This document shows positions 48,358 to 56,400 of a stretch of 64,000 bases of DNA, one piece after another. This stretch comes from Meinhardsimonia xiamenensis (lineage in GTDB: Bacteria > Pseudomonadota > Alphaproteobacteria > Rhodobacterales > Rhodobacteraceae): positions 310,001 through 374,000 of the forward strand of contig NZ_FNFV01000003.1 of NCBI RefSeq assembly GCF_900102905.1. The letters run 5' to 3'. Position numbers and translations under genes: made by a program. The notes under the pieces were generated by a model, which was not told the DNA's origin, ran no database searches, and was given only the letters and a program-made list of their open reading frames with translations. Position 1 is the stretch's first letter. Each line of letters begins with the position of its first letter.

Positions 48358-49047
48358 TCAGACCTCCCCGAAAAGCCGCGCCGAGACCGAGCCGATGTGG
48401 GCGCGCATGGCTGCCTGTGCCTCGCCGGGGTCGCGCGCCTCGATCGCGGACGCGATGCGGGCGTGTTCGGCAAAGCTCGGATGGTCGCGCGGCGGCCGCT
48501 CGGTCTCGCGCACCACGCTGCGCCAGGCGACGGCCCGCTGCACCTGATTGAGCTGGTCGTAGAGCGCGGCGAGCAGGATGTTGTCGGCCGCGCGTGCCAC
48601 GGCGCGGTGGAAACGGTCGTCGGCGGCCTCGTAACCGGCCCAGTCGGCGGCTTCGACGGCCTCGCGCTCGGCCCGGCGGATCGCCGCAACTGCCTCGGCC
48701 GAGGCATTCATGGCCGCTTCCCGCGCGATTGCCGGTTCCAGGCAGAGCCGGGCGCGCATCATCTTCACCGGCGTGAGCTGTTGGCTTATCTCCGCAAGCC
48801 AGCCCGGTTGCCGCGGAACGGATTTCGCGGCCACGAATGTGCCCTTGCCCACATGGCGCCAGATCGCGCCGTCGTTCTCCAGCTTTTCCAGCGCCTTGCG
48901 CAGGGTGGTCCGGCTCATGCCCAGCTCGACCATCAGGTCGCGCTCCGGCGGCAGCCGGTCGCCGGGTCCATAGCCGCCATCGACAATGAAGGCCTGCAGC
49001 CGCTCGATGGCCAGCTCGCGCTCCGCATCTGCCGGTCTGGTGAGCAC
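48358..49047 (-). CDS. GntR-family (FadR/FCD) regulator of the ABC transporter
   Basis: This 229-residue regulator has the GntR helix-turn-helix at about residues 12-75 (GDRLPPERDLMVELGMSRTT core) and an FCD domain with AADDRFHRAVARAADN and EHARIASAIEARD. I prefer the GTG start at 49047 over an ATG at 49155. GGAGG lies 4 nt upstream of the GTG, and the longer version would translate through a perfect 16-bp palindrome that looks like its operator. Encoded before the transporter genes and divergent from the FAH-family gene, it probably represses both. Confidence 0.82.
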   Translation of the reverse strand: MLTRPADAERELAIERLQAFIVDGGYGPGDRLPPERDLMVELGMSRTTLRKALEKLENDGAIWRHVGKGTFVAAKSVPRQPGWLAEISQQLTPVKMMRARLCLEPAIAREAAMNASAEAVAAIRRAEREAVEAADWAGYEAADDRFHRAVARAADNILLAALYDQLNQVQRAVAWRSVVRETERPPRDHPSFAEHARIASAIEARDPGEAQAAMRAHIGSVSARLFGEV

Positions 49048-49057
49048 ATCTCCTCCG

Positions 49058-49073
49058 AATTGATCGATCAATT
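49058..49073. promoter_or_regulatory. 16-bp palindrome, probable GntR operator
   Basis: AATTGATCGATCAATT is a perfect palindrome centred in the region between the divergent GntR and FAH-family genes, 11 nt from the GTG start. A degenerate partial copy (TTGGATCAATC) occurs at about 49147-49157, nearer the FAH gene. Confidence 0.6.
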
Positions 49074-49202
49074 TGGTTGATTTGGTCCCATTAAGGGGTA
49101 AGAAAGGGATTCGAGCAACATCAAATCGCCGATCATGGCCAATTGGTTGGATCAATCGGGATCATTTGGCGCGAATCGGCGCCGGAACAGGGAGAGAAGG
49201 GA

Positions 49203-49901
49203 ATGGAAGGCAAGGTTCCGCAGTTCGTGATTCCGGCGCCCTCGGTGGTGGCGCTTCCCGTGGCCGGCACCGACGCCCTGTTTCCGGTGCGCAGGGTTTA
49301 CTGCATCGGCCGCAACTACGCCGCGCACGCGGTGGAGATGGGGCATGATCCCGACCGCGAACCGCCCTTCTTCTTCCAGAAGAACCCGGACAACCTCGAC
49401 CCGTCGGGCGAGTTTCCCTATCCGCCCAAAAGCACGGACGTGCATCACGAGGCGGAGATGGCGGTGATGCTGAAGGCGGGGGGCACCGACATACCGATCG
49501 ATGAGGCGCTTGACTGCGTCTTCGGCTACGCCCTGGCGCTCGACATGACCCGGCGCGATCTGCAGGGGCAGGCCAAGAAGATGGGCCGGCCCTGGGAGAT
49601 CGGGAAGGCCTTCGAGCGCTCCGCCCCGGTGGGGCCGGTGCATCCGGTCTCCGAGGTGGGCCACCTCAGCGAGGGCGCGATCACGCTCAAGGTCAACGGC
49701 GAGCTCCGGCAGGAGGGCGACCTCAACCAGATGATCTGGAAGGTGCCGGAGATGATTGCCTATCTGTCGGAATATTTCGAGCTTGCGCCGGGCGACGTGA
49801 TCCTGTCGGGCACACCTGCGGGCGTCGGTCCGGTGGTGCGGGGCGACGTGATGGAGGTGGCCATCGACGGTCTCGGCGCCATGAAGGTGAGGGTGGTCTG
49901 A
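49203..49901 (+). CDS. Fumarylacetoacetate-hydrolase-family protein
   Basis: This 232-residue FAH-fold enzyme has RVYCIGRNYAAHAVEMG, the metal-site pattern VHHEAEMAVML (Glu ligands, about residue 83) and ALALDMTRRDLQGQAKKMGRPW, ending with GDVILSGTPAGVGPV. Members hydrolyse fumarylpyruvate or acylpyruvates, or act as decarboxylases/isomerases in aromatic degradation. The FFFQKNP segment is typical of the short acylpyruvase/fumarylpyruvate hydrolase type. The substrate is unassigned. The ATG at 49203 follows GGAGAGAAGGG. Confidence 0.85.
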   Translation: MEGKVPQFVIPAPSVVALPVAGTDALFPVRRVYCIGRNYAAHAVEMGHDPDREPPFFFQKNPDNLDPSGEFPYPPKSTDVHHEAEMAVMLKAGGTDIPIDEALDCVFGYALALDMTRRDLQGQAKKMGRPWEIGKAFERSAPVGPVHPVSEVGHLSEGAITLKVNGELRQEGDLNQMIWKVPEMIAYLSEYFELAPGDVILSGTPAGVGPVVRGDVMEVAIDGLGAMKVRVV

Positions 49902-49962
49902 CGCCTGCCTTCCCGACCGGCCCGAGGCGCCGGTTAGCGGCGCGGGGCAGGCCGGGCGAGGT

Positions 49963-50349
49963 TCAGATGCGCCCGGCTATTCTTTCCATGCAGTCGAGCA
50001 GTTCGCGGGCCTCGAACGGCTTGGGCAACACCGCGTCGGGCCGCTCGACCGGGATGTGGCCCAGGCTGACGCCGGCGGCATGGCCGGTGGTCAGCACGAA
50101 GCGCTTGCGCCGGTGGCGGCTGTCGCCGCGCATTCTCCTCAACAGAGCCATCCCGTCCATGCCCGGCATGCAAAGATCGCATATGACCACATCGATGGGG
50201 GCGCTCTCGAGCAGCTGCAAGGCCTCTTCGGCCGAGCAGGCGGTGCGCACCTGACGCACCCCGAAACGCTCCAGAAGCTGGAGCAGAACCTGGCGGCTCA
50301 CCGACATGTCGTCGACCACCAGCACGCGGAGTTCGCTGCGCAAGGCCAT
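49963..50349 (-). CDS. Single-domain response regulator (CheY-like receiver)
   Basis: This 128-residue receiver domain has the acidic pocket LRVLVVDDMSVSR, phosphoacceptor Asp in VVICDLCMPGMDGMALL (about residue 57), Thr in FVLTTGHA and Lys in DAVLPKPFEARELLD. There is no output domain. The 128-residue form starts at ATG 50349 (AAAGGG upstream); an ATG at 50382 overlapping the glk stop as TGATG would add 11 residues and couple the genes. No histidine kinase is nearby. It is the last gene of the aglR-beta-glucosidase-glk string. Confidence 0.85.
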   Translation of the reverse strand: MALRSELRVLVVDDMSVSRQVLLQLLERFGVRQVRTACSAEEALQLLESAPIDVVICDLCMPGMDGMALLRRMRGDSRHRRKRFVLTTGHAAGVSLGHIPVERPDAVLPKPFEARELLDCMERIAGRI

Positions 50350-50381
50350 GGCGGCCCTTTCGAAGTGACCGGGCCGCAGCA

Positions 50382-51386
50382 TCACCCGTTTTGGTTAAGC
50401 CCGCGTGAACCGCCTCGGTTCCGGCGCGCTTCGAGATACGCGGCGCAGCCGGCGAGCGCGGCGAAATCGTCCTCGATCACCGAGACGGCGAAGTTCTGCA
50501 TGAACCCGGCGAATCGGCCCTTGTCGCGAAAGGCCTCGGCAAAGCCATGGCGGGCGAGATGCGGGGCGATGGCGCGCGAGACGCCGCCGACAAGATGGAT
50601 GCCGCCGAAAGGCAGGTGAATGAGGGCGAGATTGCCCGCCACGCGCCCCAGCATCGACACGAAAACCGAAAGCGCCCTCTCGGCGCGCGCCTCCCCGGCC
50701 TCGGCGGCGGCCACGATCTCGGCCCCGCGCGCCTCGCGCGGCGCGCCCTCGCGGTGGCCGAGCCAGGCGTAGACGCGCTCGAGCCCGCGGCCCGAGAGCA
50801 CATCCTCCACCGCCGGAAAACCATGCGCCGTCTCCACGAAGCGGCAGAGCGAAAGCTCCTCCTCGTTGCGGATCGGCAGGTTGGCGTGGCCGGCCTCGGA
50901 GGGCGGAACATGGCGGCCGGCGGGCGTCTCGTGCACCGCGGCGGCGTTGAAGCCGGTGCCGACCCCGATCACCAGCCGGTCACGTCCGAGCGGTCGGGCA
51001 GGGCCCGGCACCACCGGGCGGATGTTTTCTGCCGCGATATGGTCAAGCGCCCAGCCCTGTGCCTGCAGGTCGTTGAGCAGCGCCACCTGCTCGGCCCGCG
51101 TGGCCCGGGCAAGCGTGGCCTCGTCGATCGTCCAGTCGAGGTTTGTCAGCGTCCCCACCCCGTCATGCACGGGGCCCGCGACCGCCACGCAGGCACCGGC
51201 GCAGTCCACGCCGCCTTCCTCCTCGATGTAGCGGGTGAGCACCGTCTCGAGGCCGGGAAACTCGGCGTTGCGGTAGCGGCGGATGGTCTCGGGCAGAAGC
51301 CGCTCGCCCTCGGCCAGCGCAACGCGGGTGTTGGTGCCGCCGATGTCGGCGACAAGCGAGTATCGGTCAGGCGGGAATGCGGGCAT
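50382..51386 (-). CDS. glk: Glucokinase
   Basis: This 334-residue Glk of the proteobacterial type phosphorylates glucose released by the neighbouring glucosidases. The phosphate loop is VADIGGTNTRVALAEG at the N-terminus, the substrate Asp region is NDLQAQGWAL, and the second nucleotide loop is VIGVGTGFNAAAV (about residue 138), then SEAGHANLP. I use the ATG at 51386, 9 nt after the beta-glucosidase stop. A TTG two codons upstream is possible. Confidence 0.93.
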   Translation of the reverse strand: MPAFPPDRYSLVADIGGTNTRVALAEGERLLPETIRRYRNAEFPGLETVLTRYIEEEGGVDCAGACVAVAGPVHDGVGTLTNLDWTIDEATLARATRAEQVALLNDLQAQGWALDHIAAENIRPVVPGPARPLGRDRLVIGVGTGFNAAAVHETPAGRHVPPSEAGHANLPIRNEEELSLCRFVETAHGFPAVEDVLSGRGLERVYAWLGHREGAPREARGAEIVAAAEAGEARAERALSVFVSMLGRVAGNLALIHLPFGGIHLVGGVSRAIAPHLARHGFAEAFRDKGRFAGFMQNFAVSVIEDDFAALAGCAAYLEARRNRGGSRGLNQNG

Positions 51387-51395
51387 CTTCAACTC

Positions 51396-52724
51396 TCACT
51401 GGCGCGCCAGCGCGCGGGCAAGCGCGTGATAGGACGCCTTGGGCGTTCGTTCCAGCGTTTCGAAATCGACATGGACGAGGCCGAAACGCTTGTCATAGCC
51501 GAGTGCCCATTCGAAATTGTCCAGAAGCGACCAGATGAAATAGCCCTTCACCGGCACGCCCTCGGCGATGGCGCGCGCGACCGCCGCGAGATGGCGGGCG
51601 ATGTAGGCAAGCCGCGCGGCATCCTCCACCTCGCCGTTCACGACCACGTCGTTTTCCGACATGCCGTTCTCGGTGACATGGATCGGCAGCCCGCCGCCGT
51701 ATTCGGCGTGGTTGCGGACAAGGAAGTGATGCAGGCCTTCGGGGTAGATCTCCCAGCCCATGGTCGTCTGCGGCAGATCGCCCGCATGTTCGGCCAGATC
51801 GCCCCAGAGCCCGCTCGGGCCGGGCCCGATGAGCTTGCGGGTGTAGTAGTTGATCCCCAGCCAGTCCACGGGCTGGGTGACGGTCTCCATGTCAAGCTCC
51901 CAGCCGCGGGGCAGATGCGGGCCGAGTCCCTCCAGCACCTCCTCGGGATACTGGCCGCGGCGCATCCCGCCGAGGAACCAGCGGTTGTAGATCGCGTCAT
52001 AGAGGCGCGCGGCGGCGTGTGCCTCGGGCGTGTCGTCGACAGGCTCGACATATTCGTGGTTGGTGACGATGCCGATGTTCGTGATCCCCGCCGCGCGCAT
52101 CGCCTGCACCGCCTTGCCATGCGCCAGCGGCACATGGTGCATCGCGCGCGCCGCGGCGCGGATGTCGCGCACCCCCGGCGCGTGCAGCCCGAGAAAGTGG
52201 CTCAGCCAGGCCACGCACCACGGCTCGTTGATGGTGGCCACGGCATGCACGCGGTCGCCGATCCGGCCCATGACGGTGGTGGCGAAATCGGCGAACCAGT
52301 CGGCGATGTCGCGGTTGCGCCAGCCGCCGAGATCGGCGAGCGCGGAGGGCAGCTCCCAGTGATAGAGCGTGACGAAGGGCTTGAGGTTGCGCTTGAGGCA
52401 GGCATCCACCAGCCGGTCGTAGAAGTCGAGCCCGCGCGCGTTCACCGCGCCGCGGCCCTCGGGCATCACCCGCGCCCAACTTGTCGAGAAGCGGTAGGCG
52501 TCAAGCCCCATGCCGGCGGCAAGGTCGAGGTCTTCCTCGAAGCGGTGGTAGTGATCGCAGGCGCGCGCGCCGTTCTCGCCGCGCACCACATTGCCCGGCG
52601 TCGCGGCGAAGTCGTCCCAGTGGGTGCGGCCGGCGCCGCCATAGGCATGGCCCTCGATCTGATAGGCGGAGGTGGCAGCGCCGAAGAGGAAATCGGCCGG
52701 GAAGTCGGCACGGCTGGGCAGCAT
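51396..52724 (-). CDS. Beta-glucosidase (GH1)
   Basis: This 442-residue family 1 glycosidase begins FPADFLFGAATSAYQIEGHA. The acid/base Glu is in ATINEPWCVAWL (about residue 166) and the nucleophile Glu in IHVTENGMSEND (about 352). No signal peptide is present, so it acts in the cytoplasm on imported beta-glucosides. It shares an operon with aglR (11 nt upstream) and glk, an unusual pairing of beta-glucosidase with an alpha-glucoside transport locus. AAAGGA precedes the ATG. Confidence 0.93.
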   Translation of the reverse strand: MLPSRADFPADFLFGAATSAYQIEGHAYGGAGRTHWDDFAATPGNVVRGENGARACDHYHRFEEDLDLAAGMGLDAYRFSTSWARVMPEGRGAVNARGLDFYDRLVDACLKRNLKPFVTLYHWELPSALADLGGWRNRDIADWFADFATTVMGRIGDRVHAVATINEPWCVAWLSHFLGLHAPGVRDIRAAARAMHHVPLAHGKAVQAMRAAGITNIGIVTNHEYVEPVDDTPEAHAAARLYDAIYNRWFLGGMRRGQYPEEVLEGLGPHLPRGWELDMETVTQPVDWLGINYYTRKLIGPGPSGLWGDLAEHAGDLPQTTMGWEIYPEGLHHFLVRNHAEYGGGLPIHVTENGMSENDVVVNGEVEDAARLAYIARHLAAVARAIAEGVPVKGYFIWSLLDNFEWALGYDKRFGLVHVDFETLERTPKASYHALARALARQ

Positions 52725-52735
52725 GGGCGGTCCTT

Positions 52736-53773
52736 TCAGTCTGCAGGCGCGGGGCCGGTGGAGGCGCCCACGGTAAGGGCGGCATCAAGCAGGCGGTGGC
52801 GTGGCGGGGCGTCGGGGTTGGCGATGCTCTCGATCAGCATTTCCGCGCAGAGCCGACCGGCCATGCGCACCGAGGAGCGCGTGGCGGTGAACATCGGAAC
52901 CTCGCCGGCGTTGCGCAGATAGCTCAGCTCGTCGTCATGGGTGATCACCGAGACATCGCGCCCCATCTCGAGCCCGAGCTCGTGAATCGCGCGCCGCACG
53001 CCGATCGCAATGATCATCGATGAACACAGGATCGCCGTGGCCGGGCGTTCGCGCTCGAGAAAGGCGCGGGCAGTCCGGTAGCCATAGCTTTCGGTCATCT
53101 CGCCCGAAGTGATCAGGGTTTCGTCGGGCGCGATCCCGCGTGCGCCCAGCGCCTGGCGGAAGCCCTCCTCGCGTCGGCGGGCGAAGTCCATCGACACCAG
53201 ACCGTTGATCAGCCCGATGCGCCGGTGGCCGAGGTCGAGCAGGAAATCGGTTGCATGGGCGAAGGCGCGCAGGTTGTTGATGTCTACCCAGCTGTAGTCG
53301 TCATCGCGCCCGCGCGAGGCACGGCCGTGCACGACGAATGGCAGGCGCAGCTCGTGCAGAAGGGCGATGCGCGGGTCGCCCGTGTGCGGGGCATGCACGA
53401 TGATGCCGTCGGCCGTGCCGCGCGCGGCGATCTCGCGATAGGTGCGCTCCTGCTCGTCGTCGGCCACGAGCTTGAGCACCATGTCATAGCCGTGGCGGAG
53501 GTAGATCTCCGAGGCACCGGCGATGAAGTCGGTGAACACGGGGTTCACGAGTTCATGGCTGTCGGAGATCGGCAGCACATGGGCGATCGCCATAGAGCGG
53601 CCCGTTGCCAGCCCTCGGGCGCGGGCGTTCGGCACGTAGTTGTAGCGCCGCGCGGCCTCGAGAACCCGCGCGCGCGTGGCCTCGGCCACCTCGGGGTAGC
53701 CGTTGAGCGCGCGGCTCACCGTCGTCTGGGAAAGACCCAAAGTGCGGGCGAGTTCCTTCAGGTTCACGGGCAT
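52736..53773 (-). CDS. aglR: LacI-family regulator of the alpha-glucoside genes
   Basis: This 345-residue LacI protein has helix-turn-helix NLKELARTLGLSQTTVSRAL (residues 3-22), a hinge helix at ARARGLATGR, and a sugar-sensing domain (DGIIVHAPHTGDPRIALLHE; ATAILCSSMIIAIGVRRAI). It is divergent from aglE. Two matching CAAAGCGCTTTG operators, one directly before its own ATG and one before aglE, imply autoregulation and control of both operons. The ATG at 53773 was chosen over a TTG two codons earlier, which would fall in the operator. Confidence 0.9.
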   Translation of the reverse strand: MPVNLKELARTLGLSQTTVSRALNGYPEVAEATRARVLEAARRYNYVPNARARGLATGRSMAIAHVLPISDSHELVNPVFTDFIAGASEIYLRHGYDMVLKLVADDEQERTYREIAARGTADGIIVHAPHTGDPRIALLHELRLPFVVHGRASRGRDDDYSWVDINNLRAFAHATDFLLDLGHRRIGLINGLVSMDFARRREEGFRQALGARGIAPDETLITSGEMTESYGYRTARAFLERERPATAILCSSMIIAIGVRRAIHELGLEMGRDVSVITHDDELSYLRNAGEVPMFTATRSSVRMAGRLCAEMLIESIANPDAPPRHRLLDAALTVGASTGPAPAD

Positions 53774-53775
53774 AC

Positions 53776-53789
53776 TCAAAGCGCTTTGA
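53776..53789. promoter_or_regulatory. AglR operator O1
   Basis: TCAAAGCGCTTTGA is a perfect 14-bp palindrome with the central CG typical of LacI-family sites. It lies 2 nt before the aglR ATG, so binding would block its expression. Confidence 0.8.
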
Positions 53790-53943
53790 CAGTCTCTGGA
53801 GGTTAGCTTTGCCGGTCGGCAGCGTCAAAGGTCACCGGCCTGCGGAAGTCAAGTGACGATATTTCGTGTGGTTTTCCGGTCGGCCGTGGTGGCATGCTGC
53901 GACGATTGACAGGGCGGGGAGAATAAACGAGTTTGAAGTCATC

Positions 53944-53955
53944 CAAAGCGCTTTG
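53944..53955. promoter_or_regulatory. AglR operator O2 before aglE
   Basis: CAAAGCGCTTTG repeats the O1 core exactly, 66 nt before the aglE ATG and downstream of a TTGACA hexamer (53906-53911). The operators are 167 nt apart centre to centre, about 16 helical turns, so looping is possible. Confidence 0.8.
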
Positions 53956-54020
53956 AATGCGATTCGCAGCGCTCGGATGGAATCACCACCGGCGCAGAGG
54001 CGCCAATTGGGAGGACAGGA

Positions 54021-55286
54021 ATGAAACACGTGCTTCTTGCCGGCGCCGCGGCGCTGGCGCTGACGGCCGGCAGCGTTCGGGCCGAGCAGCTGACGGTGTT
54101 CGGCCCCTGGCTGGGGCCGGACCAGGAGAATGTCGAGAAGGTTCTTGCCGCATTCGCCGCCGAGACGGGCCATGACGTGCGCTATGTCGGCTCGGACAGC
54201 TTCGAGCAGCAGATCGTGGTCGATGCCGAGGCCGGATCGGCCCCCAACATCGCCGTCTTCCCGCAGCCCGGCCTTGCCGCCGACATGGCCAAGCGCGGTT
54301 TCCTGACGCCGCTCGCCGAGGGCACGGCCGAGTGGATCCGCGACAACTACGCCGCCGGCCAGTCCTGGGTCGATCTCGGCACCTATGAGGGGCCGGACGG
54401 CCAGCCGCATCTTTATGGCTTCTTCTACAAGGTCGATGTGAAATCGCTCGTCTGGTACGTTCCCGAGAACTTCGAGGATGCGGGCTACGAGATCCCGCAG
54501 ACGATGGAGGAGCTCAAGGCGCTGACCGAGCAGATCGTTGCCGACGGCGGCACGCCCTGGTGCATCGGGCTCGGCTCTGGCGGGGCGACGGGCTGGCCCG
54601 CGACCGACTGGGTCGAAGACCTGATGCTGCGCACCCAGCCGCCCGAGGTCTATGACGCCTGGGTGAAGAACGAGATCCCCTTCACCGACGAGCGCGTCAT
54701 CGCGGCCATCGACGAGTTCGGCTGGTTCCTCAGGGACGAGTTCGTGGCCGGCGGGCGCAAGGCGGTGGCCTCGACCGACTTCCGCGACAGCCCCAAGGGC
54801 CTCTTCACCTCGCCGCCGCAGTGCTACATGCACCGCCAGGCCTCCTTCATCCCGGCCTTCTTCCCCGAGGGCACGGTTGTGGGCGAGGATGCCGATTTCT
54901 TCTACTTCCCCGCCTATGAGGGCAAGGATCTGGGCAAGCCGGTGCTGGGCGCGGGCACGCTCTGGGCCATCACCAACGAGAACCAGGCCGCCCATGACCT
55001 CATCAAGTGGCTGCAGAAGCCCGAGGCGCATGAGATCTGGATGGGGCTGAAGGGCTTCCTGACGCCGCACAAGGGCGTGGATCCCTCGAAGTTCTCCGAC
55101 CCGACGCTGCGCAAGATGAACGACATCCTGCTCGCGGCCACCACCTTCCGCTTCGACGGCTCCGACCTGATGCCGGGCGCGATCGGCGCAGGCGCGTTCT
55201 GGACCGGGATGGTCGACTATGCCGGCGGCAAGCCCGCCGCCGAGGTCGCGGCCGAGATCCAGGCCGCATGGGACGCGATCAAGTGA
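54021..55286 (+). CDS. aglE: Alpha-glucoside ABC transporter, substrate-binding protein
   Basis: This 421-residue family 1 binding protein has a signal peptide (LLAGAAALALTAGSVRAE, cleavage after VRA). The mature part has VFGPWLGPDQENVEKVLAAF and IGLGSGGATGWPATDWVEDL, as in AglE proteins that bind sucrose, maltose and trehalose. It is first of the aglEFGAK order known from Sinorhizobium. A stem-loop follows before aglF. Confidence 0.88.
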   Translation: MKHVLLAGAAALALTAGSVRAEQLTVFGPWLGPDQENVEKVLAAFAAETGHDVRYVGSDSFEQQIVVDAEAGSAPNIAVFPQPGLAADMAKRGFLTPLAEGTAEWIRDNYAAGQSWVDLGTYEGPDGQPHLYGFFYKVDVKSLVWYVPENFEDAGYEIPQTMEELKALTEQIVADGGTPWCIGLGSGGATGWPATDWVEDLMLRTQPPEVYDAWVKNEIPFTDERVIAAIDEFGWFLRDEFVAGGRKAVASTDFRDSPKGLFTSPPQCYMHRQASFIPAFFPEGTVVGEDADFFYFPAYEGKDLGKPVLGAGTLWAITNENQAAHDLIKWLQKPEAHEIWMGLKGFLTPHKGVDPSKFSDPTLRKMNDILLAATTFRFDGSDLMPGAIGAGAFWTGMVDYAGGKPAAEVAAEIQAAWDAIK

Positions 55287-55301
55287 TCGGCTGAGGCCAG
55301 G

Positions 55302-55328
55302 GGCGCGGCCTCCTTCCGGGGCCGCGCC
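55302..55328 (+). promoter_or_regulatory. Intercistronic stem-loop between aglE and aglF
   Basis: GGCGCGGCC (55302-55310) pairs perfectly with GGCCGCGCC (55320-55328) over a 9-nt loop, 15 nt after the aglE stop. Like the two other binding-protein genes here, it probably gives the binding protein a more stable or abundant message. Confidence 0.65.
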
Positions 55329-55386
55329 TGCGCCGCAGCGGAAACGACCACCGAGACGGCCCAAAAGGGCCGGGGAGGAGGCAGTC

Positions 55387-56388
55387 ATGCATCCGGCACT
55401 TCAGGGGCTCATCACCATCATCATCGGCGTCGGCGGATGCGTGGGCTATTTCTGGCTGTCGAACCTTGTTCTCGACAAGGTGCTGTTTCCGCCCCGCGGC
55501 CCGAATGCCGGGCGCAACATCAACCGCGCCAACATGATCCGGCCGTGGCTGTTTCTCTTTCCCGCGCTGGCCGCGCTGGGGCTTTATCTCGCCTATCCGG
55601 TGTTCGAGACGCTGCGGCTTTCGATGATCGAGCGTGACGGGGTGGAGGAGCACTGGGTCTGGTTCGCCAACTACGCCCGGATGGCGGCGGAGCCCAAGTT
55701 CATCGAGGCGCTGCGCAACAATTTCCTGTGGCTGCTGGTGGTGCCCGCCGCCTCGACCGCCTTCGGGCTTCTGGCCGCGCAGCTGACCGACCGGCTGCGC
55801 TGGGGCAACCTCGCCAAGTCGCTCATCTTCATGCCGATGGCGATCAGCTTCGTCGGCGCGGCGGTGATCTGGAAGCTGGTCTACGACTACCGCCCCATCG
55901 ATCAGGAGCAGATCGGCGTCTTGAACGCCATCGTCGTGGCGCTGGGCGGCGAGCCGCAGACCTGGCTGCAGATCCCGTTCTGGAACAACTTCTTCCTGAT
56001 GGTGGTGCTGATCTGGATCCAGACCGGCTTCGCCATGGTGATCCTGTCGGCCGCGCTGCGCGGCATCCCCGAGGAGACCGTGGAGGCGGCGATCGTCGAT
56101 GGCGCCAACCCCTTCCAGATCTTCTTCAAGATCAAGGTGCCGCAGATCAGGGGCACCATCGTGGTGGTGTGGACGACGATCACGCTGGTGGTGCTCAAGA
56201 TCTTCGACATCGTCTTCGCCATGACCAACGGGCAGTGGGGCACGCAGGTGCTGGCCAACTACATGTTCGACAAGCTCTTCCGCGCCAATGACTGGGGCGT
56301 GGGCTCGGCCTCGGCGATGGTCATCATGGTGCTCGTGACGCCGATCCTGGTCTGGAACGTCGTCAACGCCCGGCGTGAGATGAAATAG
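55387..56388 (+). CDS. aglF: Alpha-glucoside ABC transporter, permease AglF
   Basis: This 333-residue permease has an N-terminal extra helix (GLITIIIGVGGCVGYFWLS) before the usual MalF-like core. The EAA loop VEAAIVDGANPFQIFFKIKV is at about residue 235, and later helices complete the channel. The ATG at 55387 follows GGGGAGGAGG; the in-frame sequence before it is Arg/Pro-rich and unlike protein. It is 12 nt before aglG. Confidence 0.9.
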   Translation: MHPALQGLITIIIGVGGCVGYFWLSNLVLDKVLFPPRGPNAGRNINRANMIRPWLFLFPALAALGLYLAYPVFETLRLSMIERDGVEEHWVWFANYARMAAEPKFIEALRNNFLWLLVVPAASTAFGLLAAQLTDRLRWGNLAKSLIFMPMAISFVGAAVIWKLVYDYRPIDQEQIGVLNAIVVALGGEPQTWLQIPFWNNFFLMVVLIWIQTGFAMVILSAALRGIPEETVEAAIVDGANPFQIFFKIKVPQIRGTIVVVWTTITLVVLKIFDIVFAMTNGQWGTQVLANYMFDKLFRANDWGVGSASAMVIMVLVTPILVWNVVNARREMK

Positions 56389-56400
56389 GAGGCAGGGGAG

